Position numbers and translations under genes: made by a program
Source of the DNA: Sindora glabra
Taxonomy: Eukaryota; Streptophyta; Magnoliopsida; Fabales; Fabaceae
NCBI GenBank assembly: GCA_020226215.1
Contig: CM035230.1
Location: 5,045,501-5,109,500 of the forward strand
Length of the DNA stretch: 64,000 nucleotides
Reading direction: 5' to 3'
In this document: positions 1 to 12,229 of the stretch, one piece after another
Position numbering within the stretch: position 1 is the first letter of the stretch
Layout of the letters: every line of letters begins with the position of its first letter
The notes under the pieces: model-generated
Databases searched by the model: none
Told to the model about the DNA's origin: nothing
The model's input: only the letters and a program-made list of their open reading frames with translations

Positions 1-348
1 CAAATTGAGAATATTTAGAATTTATGAATGTGAAGATATATAAAGGAGTTTATTTGGGCCTTAGTGAACAATTTTGTTTATAAACTTTTGAATTTTAGGG
101 CTCTTATTTTGAGATTCAAATTATGAAACCATTTTAATAAATGTAAAAGATGAAGAAGAAAATGAAAAATGATGAAGTTAGTAAGGAATGGTTATAATTT
201 GATTAGAATAGAATCTTTATGAAGAATAGGTATTAGAGATCAAGTTTTATTTTTATTATGTTACACTTTTATTATGTTACACCCATCATATTAACTTTGT
301 CTTATTTCAAATAGACAGTTGAGATTTAAAGTAACATAAGCCTACGAT

Positions 349-1089
349 TAAGGATGCAAATAAGTCAAACTACTTGTGAGTATCTTGAGATCGACTTATA
401 AAAGATTGATTTGTGTTTAACTTTAAATGTATTGAGCTCAATTACTATATAAGCCAATCTTGAGCTTTATGTTACTCGACTTGAACCATTTGCAAGTATA
501 AATAAGCTTAATAATAAGAAACATATTTTTAATTTTCATACAATATAAATAACATAATAAATAAAAAATTCAATCACATGAGTAATTATTGAAGTTGCGT
601 GAGAAGTATTATGCTTTGATTGAAATAATTAACTTTTGTTAATGATAATTATTAGTATTATTTGATGATTATATAAATATTTTTTTAATAAATTTAATAG
701 TTACAAAAAATTTATATTAATATGTAAAATGAGATAAAAAATTTGATGTCTGATTTATTTATGAAAGATAAGATTTAATATGATCAAAGTTAGGTGAAAT
801 AATAAACTATTCAAGTAAAACTATATGAACTTGTTTAAGTTCATATTTTTTTAAAGCTTGAGTTCAAATTCAAATATTCCAAGTTTAATGAGAAATTAGG
901 GCTTAATAACATACCACTTGAATAAGATCGTATAAACTTATTTGGGCTCATTTTGGAATTAAGCTTGAACTTTAGTTCAAGTTATTTAATTTTAATAATG
1001 TTCAACTAAGTTTGAGCTTACTTATTTTTTAGTGAGTTCAAACTTGAAAACATAAATGTTTAGCTCAACATGATTCATTTACACCCCTA
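349..1089. mobile_element. hAT-like MITE 1 (741 bp) with imperfect 8-bp TSD
   Basis: The left end reads taaggatgcaaataagtc and the right end tgattcatttacacccct-a, an imperfect terminal inverted repeat of the common plant type TAGGGGTGTAAAT. The flanking 8-mers cctacgat (341-348) and cctataat (1090-1097) match at 6 of 8 positions, as expected of an old hAT target duplication. The interior has no ORF but many short motifs around AGCTTGA/TCAAGCT in both orientations (for example near 476, 853, 964 and 1011), like hAT subterminal repeats. It is non-autonomous. Confidence 0.75.
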
Positions 1090-1781
1090 CCTATAATACA
1101 CCCAAAACACTCAGAAATTCCCTTACCTTTTTTCTTTTATCTTTTTCTTTGAACCGTCTTCACTCTCTTGTTAATATCCTTCTCTTTTTCCTCATTTTTC
1201 AATGCATTTCTCTTTCGTTTTTGGCAATTGCTCACTACACCTCTCTTTTGCACCCTTTATTCGGCCAATAACTGCTTATGGGTGCTAAGAAAAGCTAACA
1301 GAATGCAACTAGAAAATGGCTAAAAATAGGTCCATTTAACTTCCATCTTCTAGCAAAGATCCACTGCTTTTTGGCCACTATTGGGCTATAGGTGAACTCC
1401 TTAAGAAGAGTTAAAGCATAAAATTTAATATTTTATGTGTTTTAATACTTAACCTAAGAACCTTAAACTAAATATAAATTTCTAATCTTTTGAAAATAAT
1501 CTTAGAAAAATAAAGAGCTTATGATTTAGTTTATTAGAGTTGAATATTAGGCATTTAGATAAATAATCATAGGTAAAGAAATAGTTAATTTGAGTTTGAT
1601 CTTGCAGATGATGGATAGTTAGTAAGTTGGAAAACTTGGATATTTCAAAATTTTAAGAAGAAAAATGGCATTTAGAGATAAATATATACCTTACTAAAGG
1701 TATAATAATCTTTGTTTTATATTTTCCTATGAAAGTGAATATATATATATGATTATAAATATGTATATATTTATGTATCTA

Positions 1782-1784
<3 letters not shown>

Positions 1785-1828
<44 letters not shown>
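1785..1828. repeat. (AT)n microsatellite
   Basis: An uninterrupted AT dinucleotide run of about 44 bp inside the LTR, just upstream of the second MITE. Confidence 0.95.
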
Positions 1829-1831
<3 letters not shown>

Positions 1832-1885
1832 TTTATGAGGGTGAGGTTGCTTTAATATTCATTTGATGGTTTTATTTTCAGTGTG

Positions 1886-2647
1886 TAGGGGTGCAAATGG
1901 GCCAAGTGGCACATTGGGAGCCTATGGCTGAGCCTAATTTAGGCATAACTCAACTCAACCTATTTAGTTAAACGAGTCAAGCTAAGGCCAATATGGAAGC
2001 TTTTTTAATTAAATAGATCAAACTTTTTTATTTTAAGCTTAGCCTATAAGTTTATTAAGCTGACCTATTTAAGATTTTTTTATTTAAATTTATTTACTAT
2101 AAAGGCAATGACATATAGGCTTTTTTTTTTCAAGTCTATTATATAGATTAAATATTTTGAATGTTTGTTGTATAATTTATAGTGAACTAATTTACTTTTA
2201 TTATTAATCTTTAATGTTATGACAACTTAATGTTATTTTACTTTTAATTAAATATTGAATATTTAAATTAGTAATTTTGTGTTATGAGTATATGGATTTA
2301 TTTCTTTGTTAATTAGTTCTTATATAAAATTTTGTATTAATTTTAGTATTATTAGGAGCATTTTAAGAATATATTGATACATGCTTATATAAGTTATTCA
2401 CTTATTTAAGACTTTTTTTGTAATAGGCCTTTTAAGTCTTAAGTTATTGGCTTATTTAAAAGCTTGTATTTAAAATAGGTTTTTAAATAGGCTAACAGGT
2501 CAGGCTAGGCTTTTAAAATAGGTTAGGCTCAAGCTTGAAATAAAACCTTATATAGGCTAATAGGCTAGGCTCGAGCCAATATTTTGCAATACAGGCCTGG
2601 CCTATTTAAGGCAAAGCCTAGCTTGGCCCAGCTCATTTGCACCCCTA
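1886..2647. mobile_element. hAT-like MITE 2 (762 bp)
   Basis: The left terminus taggggtgcaaatg and right terminus catttgcaccccta are perfect 14-bp inverted repeats. The flanks tcagtgtg (1878-1885) and atagtgtg (2648-2655) share 6 of 8 bases. The interior is packed with short direct and inverted copies of TAGGCT/AGCCTA (clustered at 2490-2625). No transposase frame is present. The terminal sequence is the same type as MITE 1 but the interior is different, so they are distinct families or subfamilies. Confidence 0.85.
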
Positions 2648-3004
2648 ATAGTGTGATAGAATTATTGTAGATTATGTAAACTATTATTGAAAAAGCCTTA
2701 AGGCCATGCACTTGAGGTATGAAGTGTAGTTAATTATTCTGTGATGTTAATTTGTAGTGCTCATATAATTAAGATATTGTTGATAAAAGGATATTTATCG
2801 CCTTACAATAAAGGCATGGAAATGTTATTGCATATTCTATGATACATAAATTGAATGTTTACATATAAAGTCTATAACTATTATTGAGTAAATAGTTAAG
2901 GTCACACAATAGAAATATAGTATTTTTATTACTTAATATTATCATTATTATGTTTGGAAATGAATTATAATGATGAATTATGGATTGTAATGCACATAAG
3001 AGAT

Positions 3005-3245
3005 CTAGTATCAAAAGGACATACATGAATAATGGTAATTATGAGAAGTAACATATGTATGGGATTAAGTATTAAAAAGACATGCATTTGATATATGGAT
3101 TATGATATGTGTATGAGATTTGGTCTTAAAAGGACAGACATGAATACTGGTGAGTGTGAGATGTATTATATAAATAAGATTCAATATCAAAAGGATATAC
3201 ATCTAATATATGTATTGAGATGGGGGAGTTATGATATGTGAAAAT
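3005..3245 (+). repeat. 61-bp tandem repeat, about 4 copies, inside the LTR
   Basis: The phrase tatcaaaaggacatac and variants recur at about 3009, 3070, 3124 and 3185 (spacing 61, 54, 61). Copies are diverged. A comparable tandem zone lies at the corresponding place of the 59967-62510 LTR (45-bp unit at 61826-62000), so a repeat zone in the 3' part of the LTR seems a shared trait of these gypsy LTRs. Confidence 0.8.
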
Positions 3246-4113
3246 TAAATTCAATAAATCATTTGTAAAGGCATAATGCAAACCCTGAAAGGATAAGAAT
3301 GGGTTTGTAAAGGCGTAAGGATGACTCAAGAGTCAAAAAGTGGTTTATTGATTTTTTTGCCTATTATTCTTATATTTATATGATGCGATTCATCCTCATG
3401 GAAATGGATATTTGTGTAAAACTATGCTTGTAAAGAGTTTTTAAAGTATCCATATATGTGATTTGAATGTTATGGCTTGTTTAGCCTTTATTAGTCTTAT
3501 GGTGCTTCCACCATTGTGTAATTTAATATTTTAAAATAAATGAATATGAGAGCTTGAGGTAATTGAGTTTGCTATTGTAAGTTAGCAAGCTCAAGAAGTG
3601 AACATATTTTCCTCATTCGGGTTAAGTTCACTTTTTTTTTATTTTTGATATACTTATGGTTACAATTATAAATCTTGATAAACATACACTGACTAAATTC
3701 TCTTAACTCACTCTTTTTTGTTCATGATATTATTTTTAGGGAAAGGCTTTGCTATTCATATAGTGATCAAGACATTATGGTAAAGGAATTTAACAATTGG
3801 AATAGAGTTTGAGTATGATCGTGTCCATATAAAGGTTATGTCATTCTTGTTTATTTTCATGCTTGGTTTTTAGTAGTTTGTCTTTTGTGTCATAAGTTTA
3901 TATTTTAAGGCATGTAGCCCCTTAGAAGTGTACAAAAATAAAGGAGATTTTGTTCATTTATTTTGAAAAATAGTATTGAATACTAATCATCATAGAAATG
4001 AAGAAATTTTTATAGAGTTAAAGTCCATATTGTAAAAAGGTAAGGTTTATGGGAAGTCACTTACAAGTAACCTTCCATGCCAATCATGTGGATAAGGTTG
4101 GGACATGATAAAA

Positions 4114-4126
4114 TTGATATCAAAGC
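4114..4126 (+). other. Primer-binding site (initiator Met tRNA type)
   Basis: ttgatatcaaagc lies four bases after the presumed LTR end. The standard plant gypsy site complementary to the 3' end of initiator Met tRNA is TGGTATCAGAGC; this copy differs at two positions, both G to A. It fixes the plus orientation of the upstream LTR. Confidence 0.65.
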
Positions 4127-4330
4127 ATGGTTTAGGTCCTGAAGGTTTATAGGCTAGAGGTCTCTAATTATTAAATTTGGTTAGCCATGTTAAGTTCAGG
4201 ATTACATGACTAATAATATTGATCATGAATGAGACTATGCATAAATCTATTTCTAGGTATAACCTTGATTCTCTATAATTTCTTTGTTTCATATGACTAT
4301 TTATCATTCCTTGTTGGATTATTTCATAAT
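4127..4330 (+). mobile_element. Untranslated leader of the gypsy element
   Basis: About 200 bp of non-coding leader follow the primer site, then the sequence changes abruptly to an LTR start at 4331. The element's own gag start is not visible here. Confidence 0.45.
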
Positions 4331-5854
4331 TGTTGTGCCCCTCTAATAATTTTAAAATTTATTATTATAAAAATAAATAATTAAATTAATTTTACTAATT
4401 ATAAATATGGAAAAAAGTGAGAAGAAATAAATTGCAATAAGTGAGTTGGAAAAGATTAGAGAAAAAGGGAAACTAAAGTTAAAAGAATTAAGAAAATATA
4501 GTAGAATAAAAAGATTAGAAGTTATAAGTGTTTAGAAGTAACCATGTGAATTTGGAGGAGTTTCAAGGTGTGATCCAAAAACTACCTTTGTTGTAATTTC
4601 TTAAACTACCAATATTTTCTCCCCTTTCCATATTTCACCAAAAATCCCCAATTCTTCCTTTTATCATCCTCTTTATCTCCGTTTCTCACCTTTTCAAGAA
4701 TCAAGCAAGAAAAGTATCATTTCTCCTCAATATCTCTACAAATCAAGGTAAGAACATTAAAATCATCTTTAATGCTAAATAACCCTTTGATTTCCTTTTA
4801 AATTTGGGGAAATCCCAAGTGATAAGCTTTAAAAGGAAAAAAATAAATGCTAACCTTAAATTTTATGATTATTATTAATTACAAATCATTTTCCATCAAC
4901 TTTAGCTTCCACATAACTCCTCCATACTAGGTGGGTAATCATCTTAAACTACATTACTTGATTTGATTGAATTTTATGGTTTAACAATATTTTTAGATTT
5001 ATGTGATTTTGCCATAAATGAAGAGATATGTGATGATATAGTTATTTAAATGTTATAAATACCACAAATGAAATGTTGAATGCATGAATTAATTCTTAGA
5101 TAAGTTGTTAGTGAGAAATAAATGCATTGTAATGCATTAATGACAATTTGAATAGTGTTCTCGAAGTTAGAATTTCTAGACATTAATGTAGTAGTCGACT
5201 ATACTATGGCTTGAAGCATTGCTTTTGAGAGACCCATAATCGACTACATAGTCAAATACCAATAGATGAATTTGTCCTTGGAGGGCTATACTTGACTACA
5301 GAGTCAACTATAGTTAGAAAGTTTGCCCTTTGGATAGGCATAGGTATATAGTTGACTATTGAGTAAAGTGTTCGCCTCTAGATAATTATAGTTGACTATA
5401 TAGTAGACAATGACTTGCTTTCTAATATGTTCATAGTCAACTACATTAGTAACTATAACTAGGTGACTAGTAGCTCTTAGTTGAGTACATAGTCAACTAC
5501 ACCTATGAAATTGGCTCTCAGGTTGCTAGTAGTCAAGTATATAGTTGACTACATGCCTTATTTCTATATGAATGAATTATTAAATGAATGTTCAAGATAG
5601 ATAAAAGTCTATGTGGCATGAGACATATGTTTAAGCATATAATTAAAAGAGATTGATTAAATGCAATATCCTAAGTTAAAATTTTATAGTTATATAAATC
5701 TCGATACTTAAGAATGATTATTTATTTATCCTTACATATGGTCATTATTAATTCAAAGTTAGTTTAAAATAATGTTTATAAGAAATTTTTTACAAGTTGA
5801 AAAATATATTAGTGATTATGGGTATAGGAATCTATGAAATAATTTATTTGTATT
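4331..5854 (+). mobile_element. 5' part of a second LTR, starting TGTTGTGCCCC
   Basis: The start tgttgtgcccctct resembles the start of the young LTR at 59967 (tgtaatgtcccgaa). Order of parts also matches: a purine-rich stretch, a T/C-rich leader (about 4600-4740) ending in an AGGTAAG splice-donor-like string near 4747, then a palindromic array (5192-5553). The LTR is interrupted near 5854 by another LTR. It may continue in 9032-9132, 12230-12288 and 34251-34970, but that reconstruction is inference. No ORF is supported. Confidence 0.5.
5192..5553 (+). repeat. Array of TAGTCGACTA-like palindromes, about 8 units
   Basis: Units centre on tagtcgacta (5192-5201) and variants such as atagttgactata, most as two half-sites separated by 4-6 bases. 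Starts are near 5192, 5238, 5290, 5348, 5388, 5432, 5477 and 5528, a period of about 44-58 bp. Many variants change CG to TG or CA (gtcgac to gttgac or gtcaac), as expected from decay of methylated CpG. The spacers between palindromes are less conserved. Confidence 0.85.
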
Positions 5855-8800
5855 TGATACATTATCTTTAAGAATTATGAAAGTTTAAATTAATTATTTT
5901 ATAATTTTAAAATTTATCAAGTTATTGAAAGTATATAAATATTATTATATTGAGGAGAGATAGGAAATAATTGAGTTAGAATTTTTAAATAAATCCAATT
6001 TTATAAAATGGGTCACTAAAATAAATTATTGGTGAGGATAAATTGGAGTTTAAAAGCAAAAGTTGAGATTTTATGTTAGAGTGAGCTTAAAATACGCGAG
6101 AAGTGTAGAATCAAAGTCCATGGTTCTTTTTCCACTAGTTATGCCTCCATTTTCTTAATTTTTCCTACTAACCTACTCCTATTATTTTTTCTTTTTTTTT
6201 CTCAGCTAGTATAATAGCTCTTCTCTTTATTTTTATTGTTTCGGTACCCCTTTCCCTCACATGCACATAACTATTTTTGTCTCTCTCCTCTCCTTTTTCT
6301 TTTTTTTTTCTATTTTTAGGTGTAACACATGTAACTCAGCTTTTTTTTCTTCCCACCACCTTTTTCTTTCTTTTTCTTCCCTCTTCTTTTCCTTTTCTAA
6401 CTAGTTTTCTTTACTTGTTTCCCTTTTTTTCTTCTCTTTTTTTCCTTTCCATCTAGTAGCTTCTTTGACTAACCTACTAAGCTCTCTCACTTATTTAATA
6501 GCAAATCACAAATGGATTGAAGGATCAAATTTGTGGTTAAGCTCCATTTGCATTTTGCTCTAATTTAGGCCACTTCCTCCTTATTGTTGCTAGCCTTCTC
6601 CTTTCATAGCCAGTTGCTAACTTCACTAATGATGTGCAAGAAAGTTGAAAAACACAATGCTAGCTTTGGACCCACAATAAGAGCGAACATTTTTCTTTGA
6701 GCTGCTAATAGTGAAGTGTGATTCTAGTGTTGGTGAGTTGACAACTAACCCCTTAGACTATGGTGAAATCTTGTGTACACCAAGCCTTTTTCAATTTCTT
6801 CTATTTTGAGTGATCCAAAGAAAATCCAGTTAAGCATGTTTTTGACATACAAGATGAGATATATAATATGATTTTTGTTATAAAATGCTAAAATGGAATA
6901 ATTAAAATATAAATAGAATATTTTTATTTTATTATTATGACAGATTCATATATGAATCGAAGAAACCCACTTTGTGAATACTTGAGATAGGCGATAATAA
7001 CTTTGAAAAACATGATCTTATATTGTATAATGTTTAAATAACATGAATAGATCATTTTAGAGTATAATATCATAATATGTTTAGTCAGAGTTGTATACTT
7101 AGAAAACCTATTTTTGTGTATTTTAAGAAAAGTGAAGATTTCTCTGAAAAATAATATTTTTATGATATAAAGAATCCAATCAACATGAATGGAATCATAT
7201 TAGAACATTATATGATAATATTTTCAGTGGTGATTATACATCTTAATAATTGTATGTTATGAATAAATTTATATATGATGATGGCCTTGCAAAATAAGAG
7301 TTTTATGATATATTACGTTAAAATAATATATTTGAGGCATATTCATATCATTGGAATCTAATATTTTAGTTGTTTACACTTTGAATTGGAAAAATATTAT
7401 ATAATATCGCATTTTGATTTTATGGATTAACCTTAGAAAGGTAAAGCTAGAAGTTTAGATTGTTAGTACATCATGGTTTGAAATTGAGATAACTGGAAAG
7501 GAAATAAGTAATGTGCATATAATTAAAATGTGCTATCATAAATTGACATATAGGAAAAGCAAAACAATTATCTTCAAAACTATAGGATGATTTTAGGCGA
7601 ATATATATTTCACCACAAATTAGTATTTTTAACAAAAGATAGTTTAATTATTATGAATTATATTCTTTTGATTGAAAGCATAGATTTCATATTCTTCCAC
7701 ATATATTCACATGTAAACTTAGTTTCATGATAAAAGTGCAATTAGTTATTGAGTAACTATAAATTGATCAGAATGTACAGTGGAAGCATAGTGGTGATGT
7801 TTCTAATTATCGATAGATTTTGATGGAATTCAATAATATTTATATGATATGGCTGTATACTGCTGTGTGCTTGATATTGTCCAGTGATAAATTTAACTAC
7901 TTGGTGTTGAAGTTTTATAAATAATCTTGATATAAGAGTTAGGCTTTTGTGTATATATTATTTATAAATTCTACAATGGATGGCATTAGAAGTTATGAAT
8001 CATGTTATAGAAATGACTCAAAAATTGTGAAGAATGATGGAATGAGGGTGTAAAAGTCAAAAAAAAAATTCTTGGTAAATGGTTGTGAAGTATATGAGAC
8101 TAATTTAAGAACTAGATGGGAAATTCCTAGTGAATAATTAAGAAAAGTATAGAATTGACCCTAAAACCAAAAAGTGGCCACATATATGTTTATTATAACT
8201 GGATGTGTGATTATATATGATATTAGAAATTGTTTATGATTAGATATTATTGTTGGTATGATTGAGATAATTTATTTGTGTTTAAGTCTTAATGATTGTT
8301 TGTGGCCATGATGTTTACCTAGAGTGGATGGTATATAATGTGATAATGATGTTATAATTAATATTTAGTTTGGATTTCTATAAATTGTAATATGAATTAT
8401 AAAGTTAATACATATGTAGGAAAACTCCCATTTTGGAGCATGGTTTTATATATTTTAGAAATCTAGGAAATATGAGTTTGTTAATATTTTAATATTAGTA
8501 CATGATTAACTTGTGAATATTAATGGTAAAATTGATCTTTTGCAATACAGTGGTAGGTATATGCTTACTAAGTTATTACAACTCCCTCTATTTCATTTCA
8601 ATGTTTTTAAGTAATAAAGAGTGTTTTTGAGCTTTGTTACATCTATGAGGAGACAAAGACTGCTTGATTTGAAGATTTGACAATTGGGGATCTTTTTGAA
8701 TTAGGATTAGAATTTGAGATAAACATGTTATCAATTCGGCATTAGATGTACTAAATTGTTTATTTATGTATAATTTTGAGTTTGTGTAGTATTGTGTACA

Positions 8801-9031
8801 TTATTGATTGCCATCATATTTGAGAAATATACAGGTTTTATATTTTAAGGCATGTGACCCTCGAGAAATGTCTAAAAATAAAAGAGACTTTATCTATTTT
8901 TTCATAAAAATTTAAAATAATTTTTTAGTTCCCCTGGAGATATAGAAATAAATTAGAGTGAAAAATATTAAAGCTTATAGAAACTAAGTATTGGGATCCA
9001 CACCAATTATGATTGAAATTAGGTCATGACA
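5855..9031 (+). mobile_element. LTR of the 27694-31182 family, probably solo, old
   Basis: The 3' end gggatccacaccaattatg..ggtcatgaca matches the reverse complement of the terminus at 27694. A long pyrimidine-rich leader (6110-6500) and a CACTTC/TTGTTGCTAGCC-rich stretch (6560-6620) correspond to the same zones in that LTR. The tail phrase ttttaaggcatgtgaccc (about 8846) recurs at 3906. The left boundary (TG at 5855) is approximate; flanking 5-mers gtatt and ttaac do not match, so a truncated end is possible. No coding sequence is seen across the 3.2 kb. Confidence 0.5.
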
Positions 9032-9132
9032 TTAACTAATTATGTTATGATCTAAAAAGAAGTGATTTACATATTAAGTAGGACACAATGATGATAGAAA
9101 TCAATATGTGTTTTATGTTCCTTATAAATAAT
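9032..9132 (+). other. Short flank between LTR and CACTA element
   Basis: This is 101 bp of unassigned AT-rich sequence. Together with 12230-12288 and 34251 onward it forms the pre-insertion target that received the CACTA and the large gypsy element. Confidence 0.4.
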
Positions 9133-9281
9133 CACTACAACAATTAACACTTGTGTCATGAATTATGCCATGAAAACTTAAAAATTATGGTAATTTTATC
9201 TCTTGCCATGAGAATAAAAAAATTCAAACAAATGTATAAAAAAACTAAAAAATTTATGTTACGGAAAAACTTTACCTATGT

Positions 9282-9570
9282 TAAGATATCACTTATGCCA
9301 CGAACTAAGTTATGGGAACATAATTTTCATGGCAAAGTATCACTTGTACTACAGAAAAACTTTTCTTGTGGCAAAATATCACTTATGCCATAAACTAAGT
9401 TATGAGAATACATTCTTTGTGACAAAGTATCACTTGTGTCATAAATTAGTTTATAAGTATATATTTCTTATGATAAAGTATTACTTATTCTATCAAATAA
9501 ATTAGGAAAATTTATTTATAGTTAAGTGTTATTTATGCCATAAATTAATTCTATGAATAAAATCATAGTC
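9282..9570 (+). repeat. 51-bp subterminal repeats of the CACTA element
   Basis: Six diverged units start with aa(a)gtatcactt at about 9283, 9334, 9373, 9424, 9475 and 9523 (mostly 48-51 bp apart). Each contains a tatgccat/tgtgtcat core. In En/Spm elements such repeats are the binding sites of the small transposon protein. Confidence 0.75.
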
Positions 9571-10220
9571 AAATATATCATTTTTGCTAACTTTACATAT
9601 AAAAAAATTATTTATAATAAGTACAACATGCTACAATATATTAGATAATAAAAAATATATATATTTATGTAGTATGGGTATCTAGCAAATAGCTAATTCA
9701 TCACTTGAGTTAGAGGTCTTCAACTAATTAACTAAGTCAAACAATTATTTCAAAAATTTAGTAAATAGTTTATTTAATTAATTGGTTAGTCCAAATCAAT
9801 CAAAATAAAAAAAATTGTAGAATATAATATTTTTAATTAATCGATTCATAAAATATATATGAAAAAATAGAACTACCCATAAATTGTATAATTATATACT
9901 TTTACTATTTTTCTTAAAATAATAGGAATAGGAGTTGAACCCCAAATCTTAAGATATATAAGAAAGAGCTTAATTATTAAGCTTCTAAGCATTTTTGTTT
10001 ACATGTGTACTAAATTTAATATATATTAGGATGTAACAGTTTTTCATAAAAAATAAATAACTATTTAACTTTTTATCAATTAAATTTATATAATAAAATT
10101 AGTATATATCAATAAAATAAATATTATAATATATTAAAGATTGTATTATATAATTATCTAATGAATTTAAATTCTTTATATACTAAAATTAAAAATTAAT
10201 AGGATTAACATATACATATG

Positions 10221-10264
10221 TACATACATACATACATACATACATACATACATACATACATACA

Positions 10265-10328
<64 letters not shown>
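10221..10328. repeat. Compound microsatellite (TACA)n-(TA)n
   Basis: About 70 bp of TACA repeats run straight into about 37 bp of TA repeats inside the CACTA element. The Tyr/Met/Cys-repeat reading frame over it is an artefact. Confidence 0.95.
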
Positions 10329-10333
<5 letters not shown>

Positions 10334-10804
10334 CAACAATTTTTTTAACTTGTTATTTGGTCTAATTTTTAATATATTGCTTAAACAAAAATAAATCATT
10401 CAAGGTATAAAATATTATAAAAAATTTATTTTTTATCACATCACTTATTCTTAAAAAATGTGTTAGTGAAGAAGATATCTATATATATTATGAAAAATAC
10501 TAAAATTATTATATTATATATAAATAGTATAATTTGTGAGATAAGTTATAACAAGTTTTATTATAGAAATATGTAATAATCATTTTTACATTCATTATTG
10601 TAATATTAATGAAACTTTCATTAAAAATTGAAAACAATAATTATGTAAAATTATTATAATTTAATAATAATTAAATTACTATATTAAAAATTTTAAGTAA
10701 ATTATATTTACAAGAGTGATATACATAAAATATTTTAAATTTTTATTTTTATCTCTTATTAATTCCATTCATGTTAATTTCATTTCTCATACATATTATC
10801 TATA

Positions 10805-10806
<2 letters not shown>

Positions 10807-10889
<83 letters not shown>
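10807..10889. repeat. (TA)n microsatellite
   Basis: About 83 bp of TA repeat inside the CACTA element. The Tyr-Ile repeat frame over it is an artefact. Confidence 0.95.
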
Positions 10890-10891
<2 letters not shown>

Positions 10892-11976
10892 CTCCCATTA
10901 AAATAGTCTAAATTTTTATTTTCATTCCTTATTAATTTCAATTATATTAATTTCTTTCCTTCTAAATAATAATTTAGTTAATTTGATCTATTTATTTATA
11001 ATTTTATTGATAAGTTAATGACTTGATAAATGGAAGAATAAAATTAAATATAAATAACATATGAGAGATGAAATTAATACAAAAAATTTAAAAAGGTTTG
11101 AATGATTTAACTTATATTTGTGAATGATAAAAATATATATTATAAATAAAAAATAAAAAATAATTAATTTATAATAATTTAAATTTTAATTTAAAATTAA
11201 AATTTAAATATACATAATAGTTTAAAGTTGTTATTTGTATGGATATTTATTTCATATAATTCAAGCTTCATTGAAGGAATTTTAGAAAGTAATAAAAAAT
11301 TGCTTGAAAGATGTAAAATTTTTATTTTTATTTTATAATAACTCAATTAATAATAATTAATAAAAAATATTAATAAAAGGATAAAATTAACTAATTAATT
11401 ATTTATGAGAGATAAAATTAATATAAGATATTTGTAAAGGACGAAATTTGATACAAATAAAATTAGTAATGAAACAAATAGGAATTTAATCTATAAAAAT
11501 AATTTCTAAAATAAAATCATAAAGCATTTTAGTATTAGTGTATTTTATTATATATATTTATATAATATTTTATTAGTGTATAATTAGTGTCGCATGAGTG
11601 TAGTTTTGTTTTTGAAGTCAACCAATCAATTAAAACTTTATATAAAATATATTGTGTTATAATATTAAAAAAGTAAACTAGCACAATGATAAGGCTTGGC
11701 ATTTCTTAATGTGGAGATTCAGGTTCAATTCCCTGTAAATAAAATTTGTAATTTCTAAATGAATAGAGTTTCAATGATTAACCCTAGCTTGATATTGGTA
11801 AAAAACATTAATAAGTTTCAACAGATGTGCAAATAAAATGATAAGATAGCACTTGATTGAATTAAAGATAATCAATTCAATTTGGATATATAAAAATTAT
11901 TTTAACTAGTTAATTAGATTTTATAATTATTTTATTTTATTTTTTACCATGATTTTATTTGTAGCAATATGAGTTA

Positions 11977-12022
11977 CTAGTCATGAATGTACCATTTTTG
12001 CTACATTTATACTCATGACTAG
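11977..12022. repeat. Imperfect hairpin near the right end of the CACTA element
   Basis: ctagtcatga (11977-11986) and tcatgactag (12013-12022) are perfect 10-bp inverted repeats. Inner arms atgta and tacat extend the pairing with a bulge. The hairpin lies just inside the right subterminal repeats. Confidence 0.7.
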
Positions 12023-12229
12023 AAGAATATATTAGCCCTTAGTAAACTAGTAGCAAAAAAAATTATTTATGTCACAAGAATTTTTTTCCTGTGATAATTT
12101 CCTTACGATACTTATTTTGTGCCATGAGAATATTCAACCAATATTTCTATGGTGAAATAGCATAGTTATGAAAATTTTGATCTTATGCCACGATTTTGAC
12201 CATAGCACAAGTATTGATTTGTTATAGTG

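Larger units (their letters stand above)
1..4110 (+). mobile_element. Ty3/gypsy-type 5' LTR (left end cut by window)
   Basis: This is an LTR-like block ending in a degenerate CA (read as ..catgata at 4110), directly followed by a primer-binding-site-like sequence. It has the same order of parts as the better preserved LTR at 27694-31182: a T-rich lead-in, a pyrimidine-rich leader (about 1110-1260), a tandem-repeat zone (3005-3245), and a 3' tail whose phrase ttttaaggcatgt recurs at about 8842 in another LTR of the family. Two hAT-like MITEs sit inside it. Removing them leaves about 2.6 kb, so the LTR start should lie at or just before the window edge. No coding sequence is present; the 67-codon minus-strand reading frame at 3126-3329 only tracks the tandem repeat. 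Confidence 0.6.
9133..12229. mobile_element. Non-autonomous CACTA (En/Spm-like) element, 3.1 kb
   Basis: The left end cactacaacaatt and right end gatttgttatagtg are imperfect inverted repeats beginning with the diagnostic CACTA. The 3-bp flanks are aat (9130-9132) and gat (12230-12232), 2 of 3 matching. Subterminal repeats with a CTTGTGCCATGA-like core occur in direct orientation at the left (9282-9570) and inverted at the right (12060-12215). The interior of about 2.3 kb is AT-rich, holds two large microsatellites and a short imperfect hairpin, and has no transposase-like frame; the 80- and 75-codon frames at 9151-9505 only follow the subterminal repeats. Confidence 0.85.

Noticed and set aside
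3126..3329. 67-codon minus-strand frame
   Set aside because: Covers the 61-bp tandem repeat of an LTR and has no recognisable features.
5192..5553. CRISPR-like look of regularly spaced palindromic repeats
   Set aside because: The repeats are degenerate, the spacers are partly repeated too, and the array lies inside a plant LTR next to transposon genes. No cas genes or bacterial context exist.
9151..9505. Two overlapping frames (80 and 75 codons) with repeated YHLCHKLSY-type phrases
   Set aside because: They follow the 51-bp subterminal repeats of the CACTA element in two frames; repetition comes from the DNA repeat.
10205..10901. Reading frames of 64 and 61 codons rich in Tyr, Ile, Met and Cys
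   Set aside because: They translate TACA and TA microsatellites; no coding signal outside the repeat.
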